Of a stretch of DNA of 7,292 nt, positions 1 to 6,383 are shown in pieces; the stretch's first letter is position 1; each line of letters begins with the position of its first letter. Under the pieces are notes generated by a model, which saw only the letters and a list, made by a program, of their open reading frames with translations, was not told the origin of the DNA and ran no database searches. The position numbers and the translations under genes were made by a program. Source of the stretch: Helicobacteraceae bacterium (lineage in GTDB: Bacteria > Campylobacterota > Campylobacteria > Campylobacterales > Sulfurimonadaceae); contig DAOWOG010000049.1 in assembly GCA_030642185.1 (NCBI GenBank), forward strand, positions 1-7,292. The letters run 5' to 3'.

Positions 1-484
1 CTTCAGCCGAACGCATATCCGGTTCAGAGACGATTTCAAGCAGTGGTGTGCCTGCACGGTTCAAGTCGACCTTTGAAATCTCGCCTTCATGAATGTTTTT
101 TCCTGCATCCGCTTCAATATGCGCCCGATTGATACGGATCGTTTTATGACTGCCGTCTTCAAAGTCGATTTCCAGATGACCGTGTTCAACAACCGGTGTA
201 TAGAGCTGCGTAATCTGATACGCTGAAGGGCTATCCGGATAAAAGTAGCTTTTACGGTCAAAATATGATGTACGGTTAACGGTTGCACCAATCGCCGTAC
301 CCAGCATGATCGACTTATGCATTACCTCTTTATTCAACACAGGAAGTGCACCGGGAAGTGCAAGACATGTCGGGCATGTATTAACATTGGGACGGTCATT
401 AAAACTTGTTGGGCATGAACAAAAGAGTTTAGTACTGGTGTTAAGCTGAACATGGACTTCCAGCCCAATAACGACTTCAAACAT
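1..484 (-). CDS. gatB: Asp-tRNA(Asn)/Glu-tRNA(Gln) amidotransferase subunit B, N-terminal third (partial)
   Basis: This is subunit B of the cytoplasmic GatCAB complex, which converts Glu-tRNA(Gln) and Asp-tRNA(Asn) to the correctly charged Gln- and Asn-tRNAs; GatB carries the kinase/transamidation site and helps bind the tRNA. The reading frame is open for 161 codons from ATG 484-482 to the left edge, so the stop is not seen; full GatB is usually about 475 residues. The start matches the family: the protein begins [16 protein letters not shown], followed by four cysteines (C22, C24, C37, C40; CxC then CxxC) as in zinc-type GatB proteins, LALPGALP near 41-48, the RKSYFYPD block near 80-87, and [12 protein letters not shown] and LLEIVSEPD near the edge. 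An AGGA ribosome site at 491-494 lies 6 bases upstream. The start overlaps the end of the thiE-like gene by 8 bases, suggesting translational coupling. Identification is firm. Confidence 0.95.
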   Translation of the reverse strand, partial: MFEVVIGLEVHVQLNTSTKLFCSCPTSFNDRPNVNTCPTCLALPGALPVLNKEVMHKSIMLGTAIGATVNRTSYFDRKSYFYPDSPSAYQITQLYTPVVEHGHLEIDFEDGSHKTIRINRAHIEADAGKNIHEGEISKVDLNRAGTPLLEIVSEPDMRSAE

Positions 485-1061
485 TAAAATTCCTATTATT
501 TTTCTTGTTTTCTATAAAGTAGCGTATCGAGGCAAAACCGTAGGCGCCACTCCGTTCGCACTGTTTTACCTGATCGGGTGTGATGATACCACCGAGCGCA
601 AAAATATTGGTATCTATTTTACCTGTTATTTCTTTTAAATCCTCTAAACCTTTGGGCTCGCTTTTACCCGGCGAGGCAAAGACCGGGCTGTAGGTCACGG
701 CATCTGCCCCTAAAGCAACGGCTTTATGGATCTCTTCTTCACTGTGTGTACTGGCGATAACATACAAACCGAGCTCCTTGGCTTTTTCAATCTGATCATA
801 CTGCCGCGAAGTAAAATGGACCCCAAATGCATTCAGTTGATGCGCAAGCAGCGCATCACCGTGAATCAACCCTTTTATCCCCTCAAACTGATGGCAGACT
901 TCTATAAAATGCTCAGCCTGCACTGCATAATTCGGATTTGTTTTATCCCGATAGAGCGCAAAATCAGGCAGATACTTCATAAATTGTTCATGTAAAATAA
1001 CTCTGAAAACAGCGGGGGTGTCCGTATAGAACTGACGATTTGTAATCAAATACGATTTCAT
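477..1061 (-). CDS. thiE: ThiE/TenI-family protein (thiamine phosphate synthase-like), divergent active site
   Basis: A 194-residue TIM-barrel protein of the thiamine phosphate synthase/TenI family. ThiE joins hydroxymethylpyrimidine diphosphate to thiazole phosphate to make thiamine phosphate; TenI aromatises the thiazole tautomer. Family signs are YLITNR at 4-9, LYRDK at 36-40, GVH at 80-82, STHSEEE at 104-110, [11 protein letters not shown] at 118-128 and FALGGI at 154-159. Length is close to the family norm of about 200-215. Oddly, the canonical ThiE motif NDxxxLA reads HGDALLA (67-73), and the HLGQxD motif reads HFTSRQ (82-87), so both usual Mg-ligand aspartates appear replaced, although D69 is adjacent. 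Annotation pipelines would call it thiE; the exact reaction is uncertain. It starts 29 bases after the 89-residue membrane protein with no clear ribosome site and overlaps gatB by 8 bases. The start is set by the N-terminal strand motif. Confidence 0.8.
   Translation of the reverse strand: MKSYLITNRQFYTDTPAVFRVILHEQFMKYLPDFALYRDKTNPNYAVQAEHFIEVCHQFEGIKGLIHGDALLAHQLNAFGVHFTSRQYDQIEKAKELGLYVIASTHSEEEIHKAVALGADAVTYSPVFASPGKSEPKGLEDLKEITGKIDTNIFALGGIITPDQVKQCERSGAYGFASIRYFIENKKNNRNFNV
491..494 (-). promoter_or_regulatory. Ribosome binding site of gatB
   Basis: AGGA on the minus strand, 6 bases before the gatB ATG and inside the last codons of the upstream thiE-like gene. It supports 484 as the true start even though this overlaps the preceding coding sequence. 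Confidence 0.6.
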
Positions 1062-1090
1062 AGGAAGACTCTAAATAAAAAATGTCGGTA

Positions 1091-1360
1091 TTAACCAGAC
1101 TTTTGAAGCAGTGACTTTATATCTTCAAGCAACTTTGTCTGTTTTATCTGTTCATCTCTTCGTTCGCGATACGTGTGCATCGTTTCAAGAAGCAAAATCC
1201 CAAAGAGCCCTATCAGTACAAAGAAGAGCGCAAGAAAGAGGGCCGGACCAAAACCGAGAAAAGAGAACAAGTGAAAAGTTCCCCAGGCTCCTATCAATAC
1301 AAAAGCCCAGGACGTTCCCAGAAGAAAGCTCAGTATCGCATCAAAAGTACTTCGCTTCAT
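1091..1360 (-). CDS. Small two-helix membrane protein of unknown function
   Basis: I do not recognise this 89-residue protein. It has a short charged N-terminus (MKRSTFD), two strongly hydrophobic segments at about 9-33 and 36-59 separated by a glycine/phenylalanine turn (SFLGFGP), then a hydrophilic tail (61-89) rich in Arg, Lys, Glu and Gln that looks like an amphipathic or coiled-coil helix. This pattern implies a hairpin in the inner membrane with both ends probably in the cytoplasm. It begins 18 bases after the atpB stop with no good ribosome site, so it is likely translated by coupling from atpB and shares its promoter. The position and topology recall AtpI/AtpZ-type accessory proteins of ATP synthase operons, but I see no diagnostic motif, so that is only a suggestion. 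The opposite-strand frame here is an antisense shadow. I am confident that it is a gene, not of its role. Confidence 0.8.
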   Translation of the reverse strand: MKRSTFDAILSFLLGTSWAFVLIGAWGTFHLFSFLGFGPALFLALFFVLIGLFGILLLETMHTYRERRDEQIKQTKLLEDIKSLLQKSG

Positions 1361-1378
1361 TCGGAGTCGTTAAATAAT

Positions 1379-2056
1379 TTAGTGGTCTTCAGAAATGTTG
1401 ACAGCACTTCCAATGTAAACGTAAGTCAGCATCATAAAGATAAACGCCTGAAGCAGTGCCATAAACGTAAGAAGTGCAAATGGAATCATCGGCATCAACC
1501 ATGGAGCCAGCATCAAGATGACCATCAAGAACATATCATCCCCGCTGACATTACCGAAAAGTCGGAAGCTGAGTGAAATGATACGAGAGATGTGAGAAAC
1601 GATCTCAATCGGGAACATCAGCCAGTATAACCACCAAACCGGTCCAAGGAAATGTTTGAGATAAGCGATGATACCATTACGACGGATACCTTCAAAGTTA
1701 TAATAGACAAATACAACCAGTGCAAGTGGCAAGGTGAAGTCCAAAAATGCACTCGGTGCTTCAAAACCGGGAATGATACCGATCATATTGGCAATCCCGA
1801 TAAAAAGACCGAGTGTCGCTACCAATGGAAGATAACGGCGTGCTTGTTCACGGCCCATTACATCAGCACCCATTGCCAAAACACCGCCTAGATAAGCCTC
1901 TAAAAGGTTTTGTGTACCGGTAGGAACCACTTTGAGATTCTTCATTGCCATTCTGGCAAGTAAAATAACAAGACTGGCGGTCAGCAGCATATGTGTCAAA
2001 AAGATCCAAGTATGATTATGGCTGATCAAGCCAAAAAAAGTAAACAATTCACCCAT
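1379..2056 (-). CDS. atpB: F0F1 ATP synthase subunit a
   Basis: Subunit a of the membrane F0 sector, which forms the two half-channels for protons against the rotating c-ring. It is 225 residues long, typical of the short Campylobacterota form. It is almost wholly hydrophobic with five to six membrane helices. The essential arginine is R165 in SLSFRLFGN (equivalent to E. coli R210); D174 lies nine residues further, at the position of E. coli E219; Q203 in ALLQAF corresponds to Q252. Other family marks are VPTGTQNLLEAYLGG (44-58) and NMIGIIPGFEAP (90-101). ATG 2056-2054 is preceded by GAGGGG with a 9-base spacer, and a promoter lies in the gap upstream. No other atp gene is in the window; separation of atpB from the F1 cluster is usual in this phylum. 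The short membrane protein downstream is probably co-transcribed. Confidence 0.97.
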   Translation of the reverse strand: MGELFTFFGLISHNHTWIFLTHMLLTASLVILLARMAMKNLKVVPTGTQNLLEAYLGGVLAMGADVMGREQARRYLPLVATLGLFIGIANMIGIIPGFEAPSAFLDFTLPLALVVFVYYNFEGIRRNGIIAYLKHFLGPVWWLYWLMFPIEIVSHISRIISLSFRLFGNVSGDDMFLMVILMLAPWLMPMIPFALLTFMALLQAFIFMMLTYVYIGSAVNISEDH

Positions 2057-2065
2057 CTGAAATGT

Positions 2066-2071
2066 CCCCTC
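2066..2071 (-). promoter_or_regulatory. Ribosome binding site of atpB
   Basis: GAGGGG on the minus strand, 9 bases before the atpB ATG. It is one of the strongest Shine-Dalgarno matches in the window, which fits a highly expressed gene and fixes the start at 2056. Confidence 0.75.
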
Positions 2072-2114
2072 ATAGTAAAAGTTAACGCGATTTTACACTA
2101 GAAATCATTAAAAT

Positions 2115-2143
2115 ATTATAATACTGACTGATTTTATGCATAA
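2115..2143 (-). promoter_or_regulatory. Probable sigma-70 promoter for atpB and downstream genes
   Basis: The minus strand has a perfect TATAAT at 2120-2115, inside the 10-base palindrome TATTATAATA. At a 17-base spacing the -35 position (2143-2138) reads TTATGC, a poor match, but -35 elements are weakly conserved in Campylobacterota. Transcription would start near 2108, leaving a leader of about 50 bases before atpB. This lies in the only true intergenic gap of the window (2057-2173). I see no convincing terminator for ribF in the gap, so read-through from the upstream operon is possible. A TGTAAAAT at 2097-2090 is a weaker alternative -10. Confidence 0.55.
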
Positions 2144-2144
2144 A
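2133..2144. repeat. 12-base perfect palindrome TTTATGCATAAA overlapping the -35 region
   Basis: The palindrome is exact and centred on ATGCAT. It lies 12 bases upstream of the TATAAT box of the atpB promoter, where a repressor or activator could sit. It could instead be chance in an AT-rich gap. It is not a rho-independent terminator: the loop is too small and no T-run follows the stem on the minus strand. Confidence 0.5.
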
Positions 2145-2173
2145 TCTTTTTAGACTTGTTCTTTCGGTGCGGT

Positions 2174-3016
2174 TTATAAACTTAAATGCAAAAGATCTTT
2201 TTTAGCGATGGCAATATCATTAGCTATCGCTTCTTTCAGTAACTCAACCGTCTCAAATCGTTTATTTTCACGAATAAAATGGACAAAACTCACATCAATC
2301 TTTTCCTGGCAGACAATATCACTTCCAATGATATGCGTCTCAACAGCAAATGAACCGTCTGTTGTGACCCGATGCCCGACAAACGTCACTGCCGGATGAT
2401 AGTGTTCTTCCTCATCTACTCGGGCCAGTGTTGCATAAACACCCTCTTTTGGCAGCAGGTAACCCTCTGCTTTCATATTGATGGTAGCAAACAACTCTTT
2501 TTTACCAAGCCCCTGTCCGGAAACGATACGTCCGCGTACTGTATAGTTATGGCCCAGAAAACGGTTGGCACCCTCTATATCTCCAAATTTCAGTTTGGCA
2601 CGTATTTTATGCGAATGAACCGAATCGTTATGCAGCTTCACTTCATCGATAACAGTGACTTCACCGTCGAGCAGTTCTGCAAGATCACTGTGTGTACATT
2701 TTCGATCTTTGCCGAAATGAAAATCATAACCGACAACAATTTTGCGAAGTCTGGGAAAATCCGCTTTCAGTTTCGCAAGAAAACCCTTGCCGTCAAGGTG
2801 GCGGATTTCATCAAGGGAGTAGTAGGTTATTGGATGGTGGGTGTAGTGCTCACGTTCACGTTTTGGTGTCAGATTTGCATACCCTGTTTCAATGACCACG
2901 ACTGTACCGTTTTCACCCAGTGCATCAAAAAGATGCTGATGACCGATATGCATCCCGTCAAAACCGCCTATCGCTATGGCATCACTATTTTCTAAAGCAG
3001 TAACACTGTTCAACAT
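2174..3016 (-). CDS. ribF: Bifunctional riboflavin kinase / FAD synthetase
   Basis: A 280-residue cytoplasmic enzyme that phosphorylates riboflavin to FMN and adenylates FMN to FAD. The N-terminal nucleotidyltransferase domain (about 10-150) has the GGFDGMHIGH signature at 17-26 with the HxGH motif, VVGYDFHFGKDR near 94-105, and HKIRAKL near 136-142 at the place of the usual SSTxIR element. The C-terminal flavokinase domain (about 155-275) has VRGRIVSGQGLG (160-171), FATIN (176-180) where most members have PTxN, LPKEGVYA near 188-195, and the catalytic glutamate in AVETH near 226. At 280 residues it is a little shorter than the common 305-315, as in related Campylobacterota. ATG 3016 is preceded by GAGGG with a short 2-base spacer and overlaps the end of tlyA by 32 bases, so the two are likely coupled. 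The stop is followed by the 117-base gap. Confidence 0.95.
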   Translation of the reverse strand: MLNSVTALENSDAIAIGGFDGMHIGHQHLFDALGENGTVVVIETGYANLTPKREREHYTHHPITYYSLDEIRHLDGKGFLAKLKADFPRLRKIVVGYDFHFGKDRKCTHSDLAELLDGEVTVIDEVKLHNDSVHSHKIRAKLKFGDIEGANRFLGHNYTVRGRIVSGQGLGKKELFATINMKAEGYLLPKEGVYATLARVDEEEHYHPAVTFVGHRVTTDGSFAVETHIIGSDIVCQEKIDVSFVHFIRENKRFETVELLKEAIANDIAIAKKDLLHLSL

Positions 3017-3689
3017 TTCCCTCTTTTCCTTTTAAAGATGACGGCTGCGTCTCAATGAGCTTCCATCCCAGATCTTCACACGCCTTTTCAAATAACTCTT
3101 TTGCTTTTTGAATCGCTTTGTTATCGCGAACCACTCCATTTTTATCCCGTTTGACATTCCGGCCTACTTCAAACTGTGGCTTAAACAGTAAAATAATCCA
3201 CTGCCCGGCCAGTCCGTCGATGGCATCCAGGATATACACTAAAGAGATAAATGAGACATCACTCGTGACCAGATCGAAAGTACGTCCCGGTTTATAGTGA
3301 CGGATATCCATATTTTCCAGTGATATGACACGTTTATCCTCTTTTAAAACACTATGCAGCTGATTGCTTCCGACATCCACTGCCGTAACACGCTCTGCCC
3401 CTTCCTCTAAAAGGACCTCGGTAAAACCGCCGGTACTCGATCCAATGTCGAGCGTATCAAGATTACTCACACTGAATGGCAGATGCACTAAAAAACCTTT
3501 GAGCTTGTACGCAGCACGTGAAACATAAACTTTTTCACTGCTAACATCCACGGTCTGTTCTTCAATCCTGAACGAGGGCTTGAGTACTTCCACTCCATCA
3601 ACACTGACTTTGCCCGCTTTGATCAGATTTTGTGCTTTGGTGCGTGAATCAACAAAATCATGTTCAAGCAGGTATTGATCCAGACGCAT
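2985..3689 (-). CDS. tlyA: TlyA-family rRNA (cytidine-2'-O)-methyltransferase
   Basis: TlyA adds a 2'-O-methyl group to cytidine in rRNA; short type I forms, known from Campylobacter, modify 23S C1920 only, and this change supports subunit joining and capreomycin sensitivity. At 234 residues this fits type I. An N-terminal S4 RNA-binding domain (about 1-50: MRLDQYLLEHD, SRTKAQNLIKAGKVSVDG) is followed by a FtsJ-like Rossmann methyltransferase domain. SAM-binding motif I is LDIGSSTGGFTE (80-91) and the acidic end of strand 2 is AVDVG (103-107). The K-D-K-E catalytic tetrad can be assigned to K62 (AAYKL), D144 (TSDVSF), K170 (LFKPQFE) and E227 (GNVE). Older annotations call it haemolysin A. Its ATG shares one base with the TAA of the upstream outer-membrane protein gene (TAATG), and its 3' end overlaps ribF, so it is in the middle of a coupled operon. 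Confidence 0.95.
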   Translation of the reverse strand: MRLDQYLLEHDFVDSRTKAQNLIKAGKVSVDGVEVLKPSFRIEEQTVDVSSEKVYVSRAAYKLKGFLVHLPFSVSNLDTLDIGSSTGGFTEVLLEEGAERVTAVDVGSNQLHSVLKEDKRVISLENMDIRHYKPGRTFDLVTSDVSFISLVYILDAIDGLAGQWIILLFKPQFEVGRNVKRDKNGVVRDNKAIQKAKELFEKACEDLGWKLIETQPSSLKGKEGNVEQCYCFRK

Positions 3690-4243
3690 TAAAACTGTAC
3701 TTCTATTTTCATATAGGTCAGCCCCAAAGCCATGTCATAACTCTGTTCATCGGGAAGATCCATGCCGAAAGTAAAATAGTCATAGCCAAAATTCAATGTC
3801 AATGCTTCCATCAGCCTATAACCCATGCCCACACCAAAAAGCAGTGCAGCCGCATCGTTCTCATGTGATTCGCTTCCACTCTCTTTCCAAAATATCTGGC
3901 CCGCACCAAACTTGGCATAAAAATCAACCGTATTGTCTGCAACCGTGTAGTGTGCCAATGCTGCAACACTGAAAAGTGAAAATTCATTCTCCACACTGCC
4001 CCCTGTTTTAGAGACACCCTTAAACTTCATCAAGGTAGCATAGTCGACTTCAACCGAAAAATTTTCATTGATATAGGCACCGCCGTAAATACGCAAGGCT
4101 TCCTGACTGTTTTTGCTGATGGATTCGAGTCGGTTATCATCGTTATAGTTTGCCAGAGCTACCCCTGCACCGACATAGGGACCGGCACGTTCTGCCCACA
4201 GTGAAACAGCTGCCAGCATCATTATGACGAATAGCTTATGCAT
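3689..4243 (-). CDS. Small outer-membrane beta-barrel protein (OmpA/OmpW-like porin family)
   Basis: A 184-residue exported protein. The N-terminus (MHKLFVIMMLAAVSLWA) is a classic signal peptide, probably cut before ERAGPY. The mature part starts GPYVGAGVALANY, the usual first strand of the 8-stranded outer-membrane barrel family, and continues with alternating strand and loop segments (YGGAYIN, FSVEVDYA, FSVAALAHYT, VDFYAKFGAGQ, GVGMGYRL, LTLNFGYDYF). It ends YMKIEVQF, with the terminal Phe recognised by the BAM assembly machinery. No specific ligand can be told. Start choice: ATG 4243 has AGGGG five bases upstream. ATG 4246 and ATG 4267 are in frame; the latter would put eight extra residues before the signal peptide and overlap the upstream gene by 32 bases. 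The chosen start overlaps the upstream c-di-GMP gene by 8 bases, and the stop overlaps tlyA by one. Confidence 0.88.
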   Translation of the reverse strand: MHKLFVIMMLAAVSLWAERAGPYVGAGVALANYNDDNRLESISKNSQEALRIYGGAYINENFSVEVDYATLMKFKGVSKTGGSVENEFSLFSVAALAHYTVADNTVDFYAKFGAGQIFWKESGSESHENDAAALLFGVGMGYRLMEALTLNFGYDYFTFGMDLPDEQSYDMALGLTYMKIEVQF

Positions 4244-6377
4244 CATCACCCCTGACATATTTTTCACTGAACGCTTCGAAACTCAGTGCTTTATCAAAAT
4301 AGAATCCCTGCAGTTCATCACATCCGCACTCCTGTATGATCTCAAGTTGTTCCATCTCTTCAATACCTTCGGCAACGACCTCCAGATTAAGATTTCTGCC
4401 CAATGCCACAATCGCTTTAACGATCTCTCTATCTTCCGGATTTGTAACGACATCACGTGTCAGTGAACGATCGATTTTGATGCTGTCCATCTTAAAGCGC
4501 TTCAGGTAGGAGAGCGATGAATAGCCTGTACCAAAATCATCCATGGCCAATTTTACACCCGTTTTTTTAAGCCGTTCAAGCAGTCGGACAGCCTCATCGA
4601 CGGATTGTACCAAAAACGTCTCAGTCATCTCAAAAATAAGCTGCGGTTTCAATTCAGGGTAGGCTTCAATAATACTAAGCAGATGTTCAATCCCTTTTCT
4701 ATTGATATCCCGGCCGGAGACATTGACGGAAAGGCTCAAATGACTGCCTCCCATTTTGTTCCATATGCGAAGATCTTCCAGAGCTTTCTGAAGTACCCAG
4801 CTGTCAAGCTCACTTATCATATCCATCTCTTCGGCCATACCGATAAATTCAGAAGGATAGACCCGCCCGCGGTACGGATGGTTCCAGCGCACCAAAGCTT
4901 CAGCACCTGTTACAACCAGTGTTTTGGCATCGAGTTTAGGCTGATAGAAAATTTCAAATTCCCCGTTTTTGACAGCGGAGTGCATATCATTTTCAAACAT
5001 GAGACTTTTATGCAGTTTTTCTGTCATGGAAGATTGATAAAAACAGATATGATCACTCTCCAGTTTTGCCTGATACATCGCTGTATCGGCATATTTCAAC
5101 AACACGATACTGTCATTTCCATCTTGCGGATAGCGCGCAATTCCGATACTTCCGTTTATAGAGAAACGGTGTTTATTGAATTCAAACGGCTCCTTGAGCG
5201 CATCACGGATTTTTTTGGCAATGGCCAATACGGCATCATGGTCATTCATGTCTTCAAGCAGTAGCACAAATTCGTCACCGCCGAATCGTGCGATCGTATC
5301 ACTGCTGCGCATCACTTCGCGCAGACGATTGGCAACATGGATCAGGATAATATCACCGATCGCATGACCAAATGTATCATTGAGGTTTTTAAACCTGTTC
5401 AGATCCAAAAAGAGCAAAGAACCCGATTGCTCTATCCGTTGTGAGCGTTTAAAAATATGATCGAGCATATCAAACAGTTTCGTACGGTTGGCCAGACCCG
5501 TTAATGGATCATGATAAGCCATGTAAATCAGCTTTTCCTGACTTTCTCTGATATCGCTTATATCTGAAAAAACACAAAGGTAGTTTGTCGTTCGTCCCTG
5601 TGCATCTTTGATATCCGTAATACTCATCCACTGAGGATAAGTTTCTCCGCTTTTTCGTTTGTTCCAAATCTCCCCGCGCCACTGTCCTGAATATTTCAGT
5701 TCACTCCATAAACGCTCAAAAAAAGCATCATCCTGTCTTTCTGATGAAAATATTTTGGGATCAAATCCGATAATCTCCATCTCCCTGTATCCGGATATCT
5801 TTTCAAAGGCCGCATTGACTTCGACAATGGCAAACTTTTCATTGGTGATGATGATCCCTTCGCCAAGATTGTCAAACATTGTATCCATCAGCGATAATCG
5901 CTGCTGTGAAGTGTTGAATGCATTTTCAAGTTTTAAACGATTCTGTAAAATACCGGCACTCGTCGCCCCGGTCTGCAGCAGCAATTTTTGAAATTCGTTT
6001 ACCTGACACTGTTTAGAAGATAAAAGGACAAAAAAACCGATTACATCATCACTGTCCTTTCGAATAGGGAGCGAAAAACATGCATTCATATCTAAAGATG
6101 CGGCAAAATGTTCGATCGTATCAAACTGCTGTTCGGCTGATAGCCTATAGCTGTCAGAAACTGTCGGAATGGCAAGTACAGATAACGTCTCTCCTGAATC
6201 ATTATAAAGAAGGATCGATCCGATAACATTCTCTGCTATCTCTTCTTGAATCAGACAGAGTTTATCAAGAATGATCGTCTCATCATACTCCAGAGCCATC
6301 ATCTTCAATATCTCATTTTGATGATCAAAGATAATGTTGTATTCTGCAGTACCGATCTGCTGTTCTTGCATTTTCAT
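4236..6377 (-). CDS. GAF-PAS-GGDEF-EAL cyclic-di-GMP signalling enzyme (diguanylate cyclase/phosphodiesterase)
   Basis: A 713-residue soluble protein with no clear membrane helix. Domain order is GAF-like sensor (about 15-145, with a PIR...VIGFF core), PAS (about 165-280, with GEGIIITN and ISGYREMEIIG), GGDEF (about 285-445) and EAL (about 465-705). The cyclase site is intact, RFGGDEF at 364-370, and the product-inhibition site RSSD (357-360) lies five residues before it. The phosphodiesterase residues also look intact: AEALVRW (492-498), NVS near 552, E583 in FEMTET, DDFGTG (613-618), KID near 634, AEGIE (669-673) and QGFYF (690-694). It may make or degrade c-di-GMP, with the balance set by the GAF and PAS inputs. 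ATG 6377 begins 7 bases after the ligA stop; an in-frame GTG at 6413 lies inside ligA and is less likely, and ATG 6371 is possible. No Shine-Dalgarno is seen. Its end overlaps the outer-membrane protein gene. Confidence 0.93.
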   Translation of the reverse strand: MKMQEQQIGTAEYNIIFDHQNEILKMMALEYDETIILDKLCLIQEEIAENVIGSILLYNDSGETLSVLAIPTVSDSYRLSAEQQFDTIEHFAASLDMNACFSLPIRKDSDDVIGFFVLLSSKQCQVNEFQKLLLQTGATSAGILQNRLKLENAFNTSQQRLSLMDTMFDNLGEGIIITNEKFAIVEVNAAFEKISGYREMEIIGFDPKIFSSERQDDAFFERLWSELKYSGQWRGEIWNKRKSGETYPQWMSITDIKDAQGRTTNYLCVFSDISDIRESQEKLIYMAYHDPLTGLANRTKLFDMLDHIFKRSQRIEQSGSLLFLDLNRFKNLNDTFGHAIGDIILIHVANRLREVMRSSDTIARFGGDEFVLLLEDMNDHDAVLAIAKKIRDALKEPFEFNKHRFSINGSIGIARYPQDGNDSIVLLKYADTAMYQAKLESDHICFYQSSMTEKLHKSLMFENDMHSAVKNGEFEIFYQPKLDAKTLVVTGAEALVRWNHPYRGRVYPSEFIGMAEEMDMISELDSWVLQKALEDLRIWNKMGGSHLSLSVNVSGRDINRKGIEHLLSIIEAYPELKPQLIFEMTETFLVQSVDEAVRLLERLKKTGVKLAMDDFGTGYSSLSYLKRFKMDSIKIDRSLTRDVVTNPEDREIVKAIVALGRNLNLEVVAEGIEEMEQLEIIQECGCDELQGFYFDKALSFEAFSEKYVRGDDA
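4249..4253 (-). promoter_or_regulatory. Ribosome binding site deciding the start of the outer-membrane protein
   Basis: AGGGG on the minus strand, five bases before ATG 4243 and two before ATG 4246, inside the end of the upstream c-di-GMP gene. It favours the shorter start, which also gives a normal signal peptide. Confidence 0.6.
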
Positions 6378-6383
6378 GGCGTA

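Larger units (their letters stand above)
2057..2173. other. Only true intergenic gap in the window
   Basis: 117 AT-rich bases between the ribF stop and the atpB start. It contains the TATAAT promoter box, the TTTATGCATAAA palindrome and the atpB ribosome site described separately. I find no open frame of note, no tRNA and no stem followed by a T-run that would serve as an intrinsic terminator. Confidence 0.7.

Noticed and set aside
61..291. 76-codon minus-strand frame within the gatB region
   Set aside because: It is out of frame with gatB, whose own frame is open through to the edge and matches the family throughout.
1175..1576. 133-codon plus-strand frame, very rich in Lys, Gln and His
   Set aside because: It spans the antisense of atpB and the small membrane protein; the hydrophilic composition is what reverse complementing hydrophobic codons gives. 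Not a gene.
2124..2160. Possible intrinsic terminator after ribF
   Set aside because: The AT-rich stem around ATGCAT has almost no loop and is not followed by a T-run on the minus strand, so it does not look like a terminator.
2372..2995. 207-codon open frame on the plus strand opposite ribF
   Set aside because: It lies wholly antisense to a firmly identified ribF, and its product has no recognisable domain and an uneven composition rich in Cys, Phe and Ile. It is a shadow of the real gene.
2985..3689. Haemolysin function for TlyA
   Set aside because: The S4 domain, SAM motif and K-D-K-E tetrad show an rRNA methyltransferase; the haemolysin name is historical.
4605..5264. 219-codon plus-strand frame opposite the EAL/GGDEF region
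   Set aside because: Antisense to conserved catalytic domains, without a family match or a plausible ribosome site that I can see.
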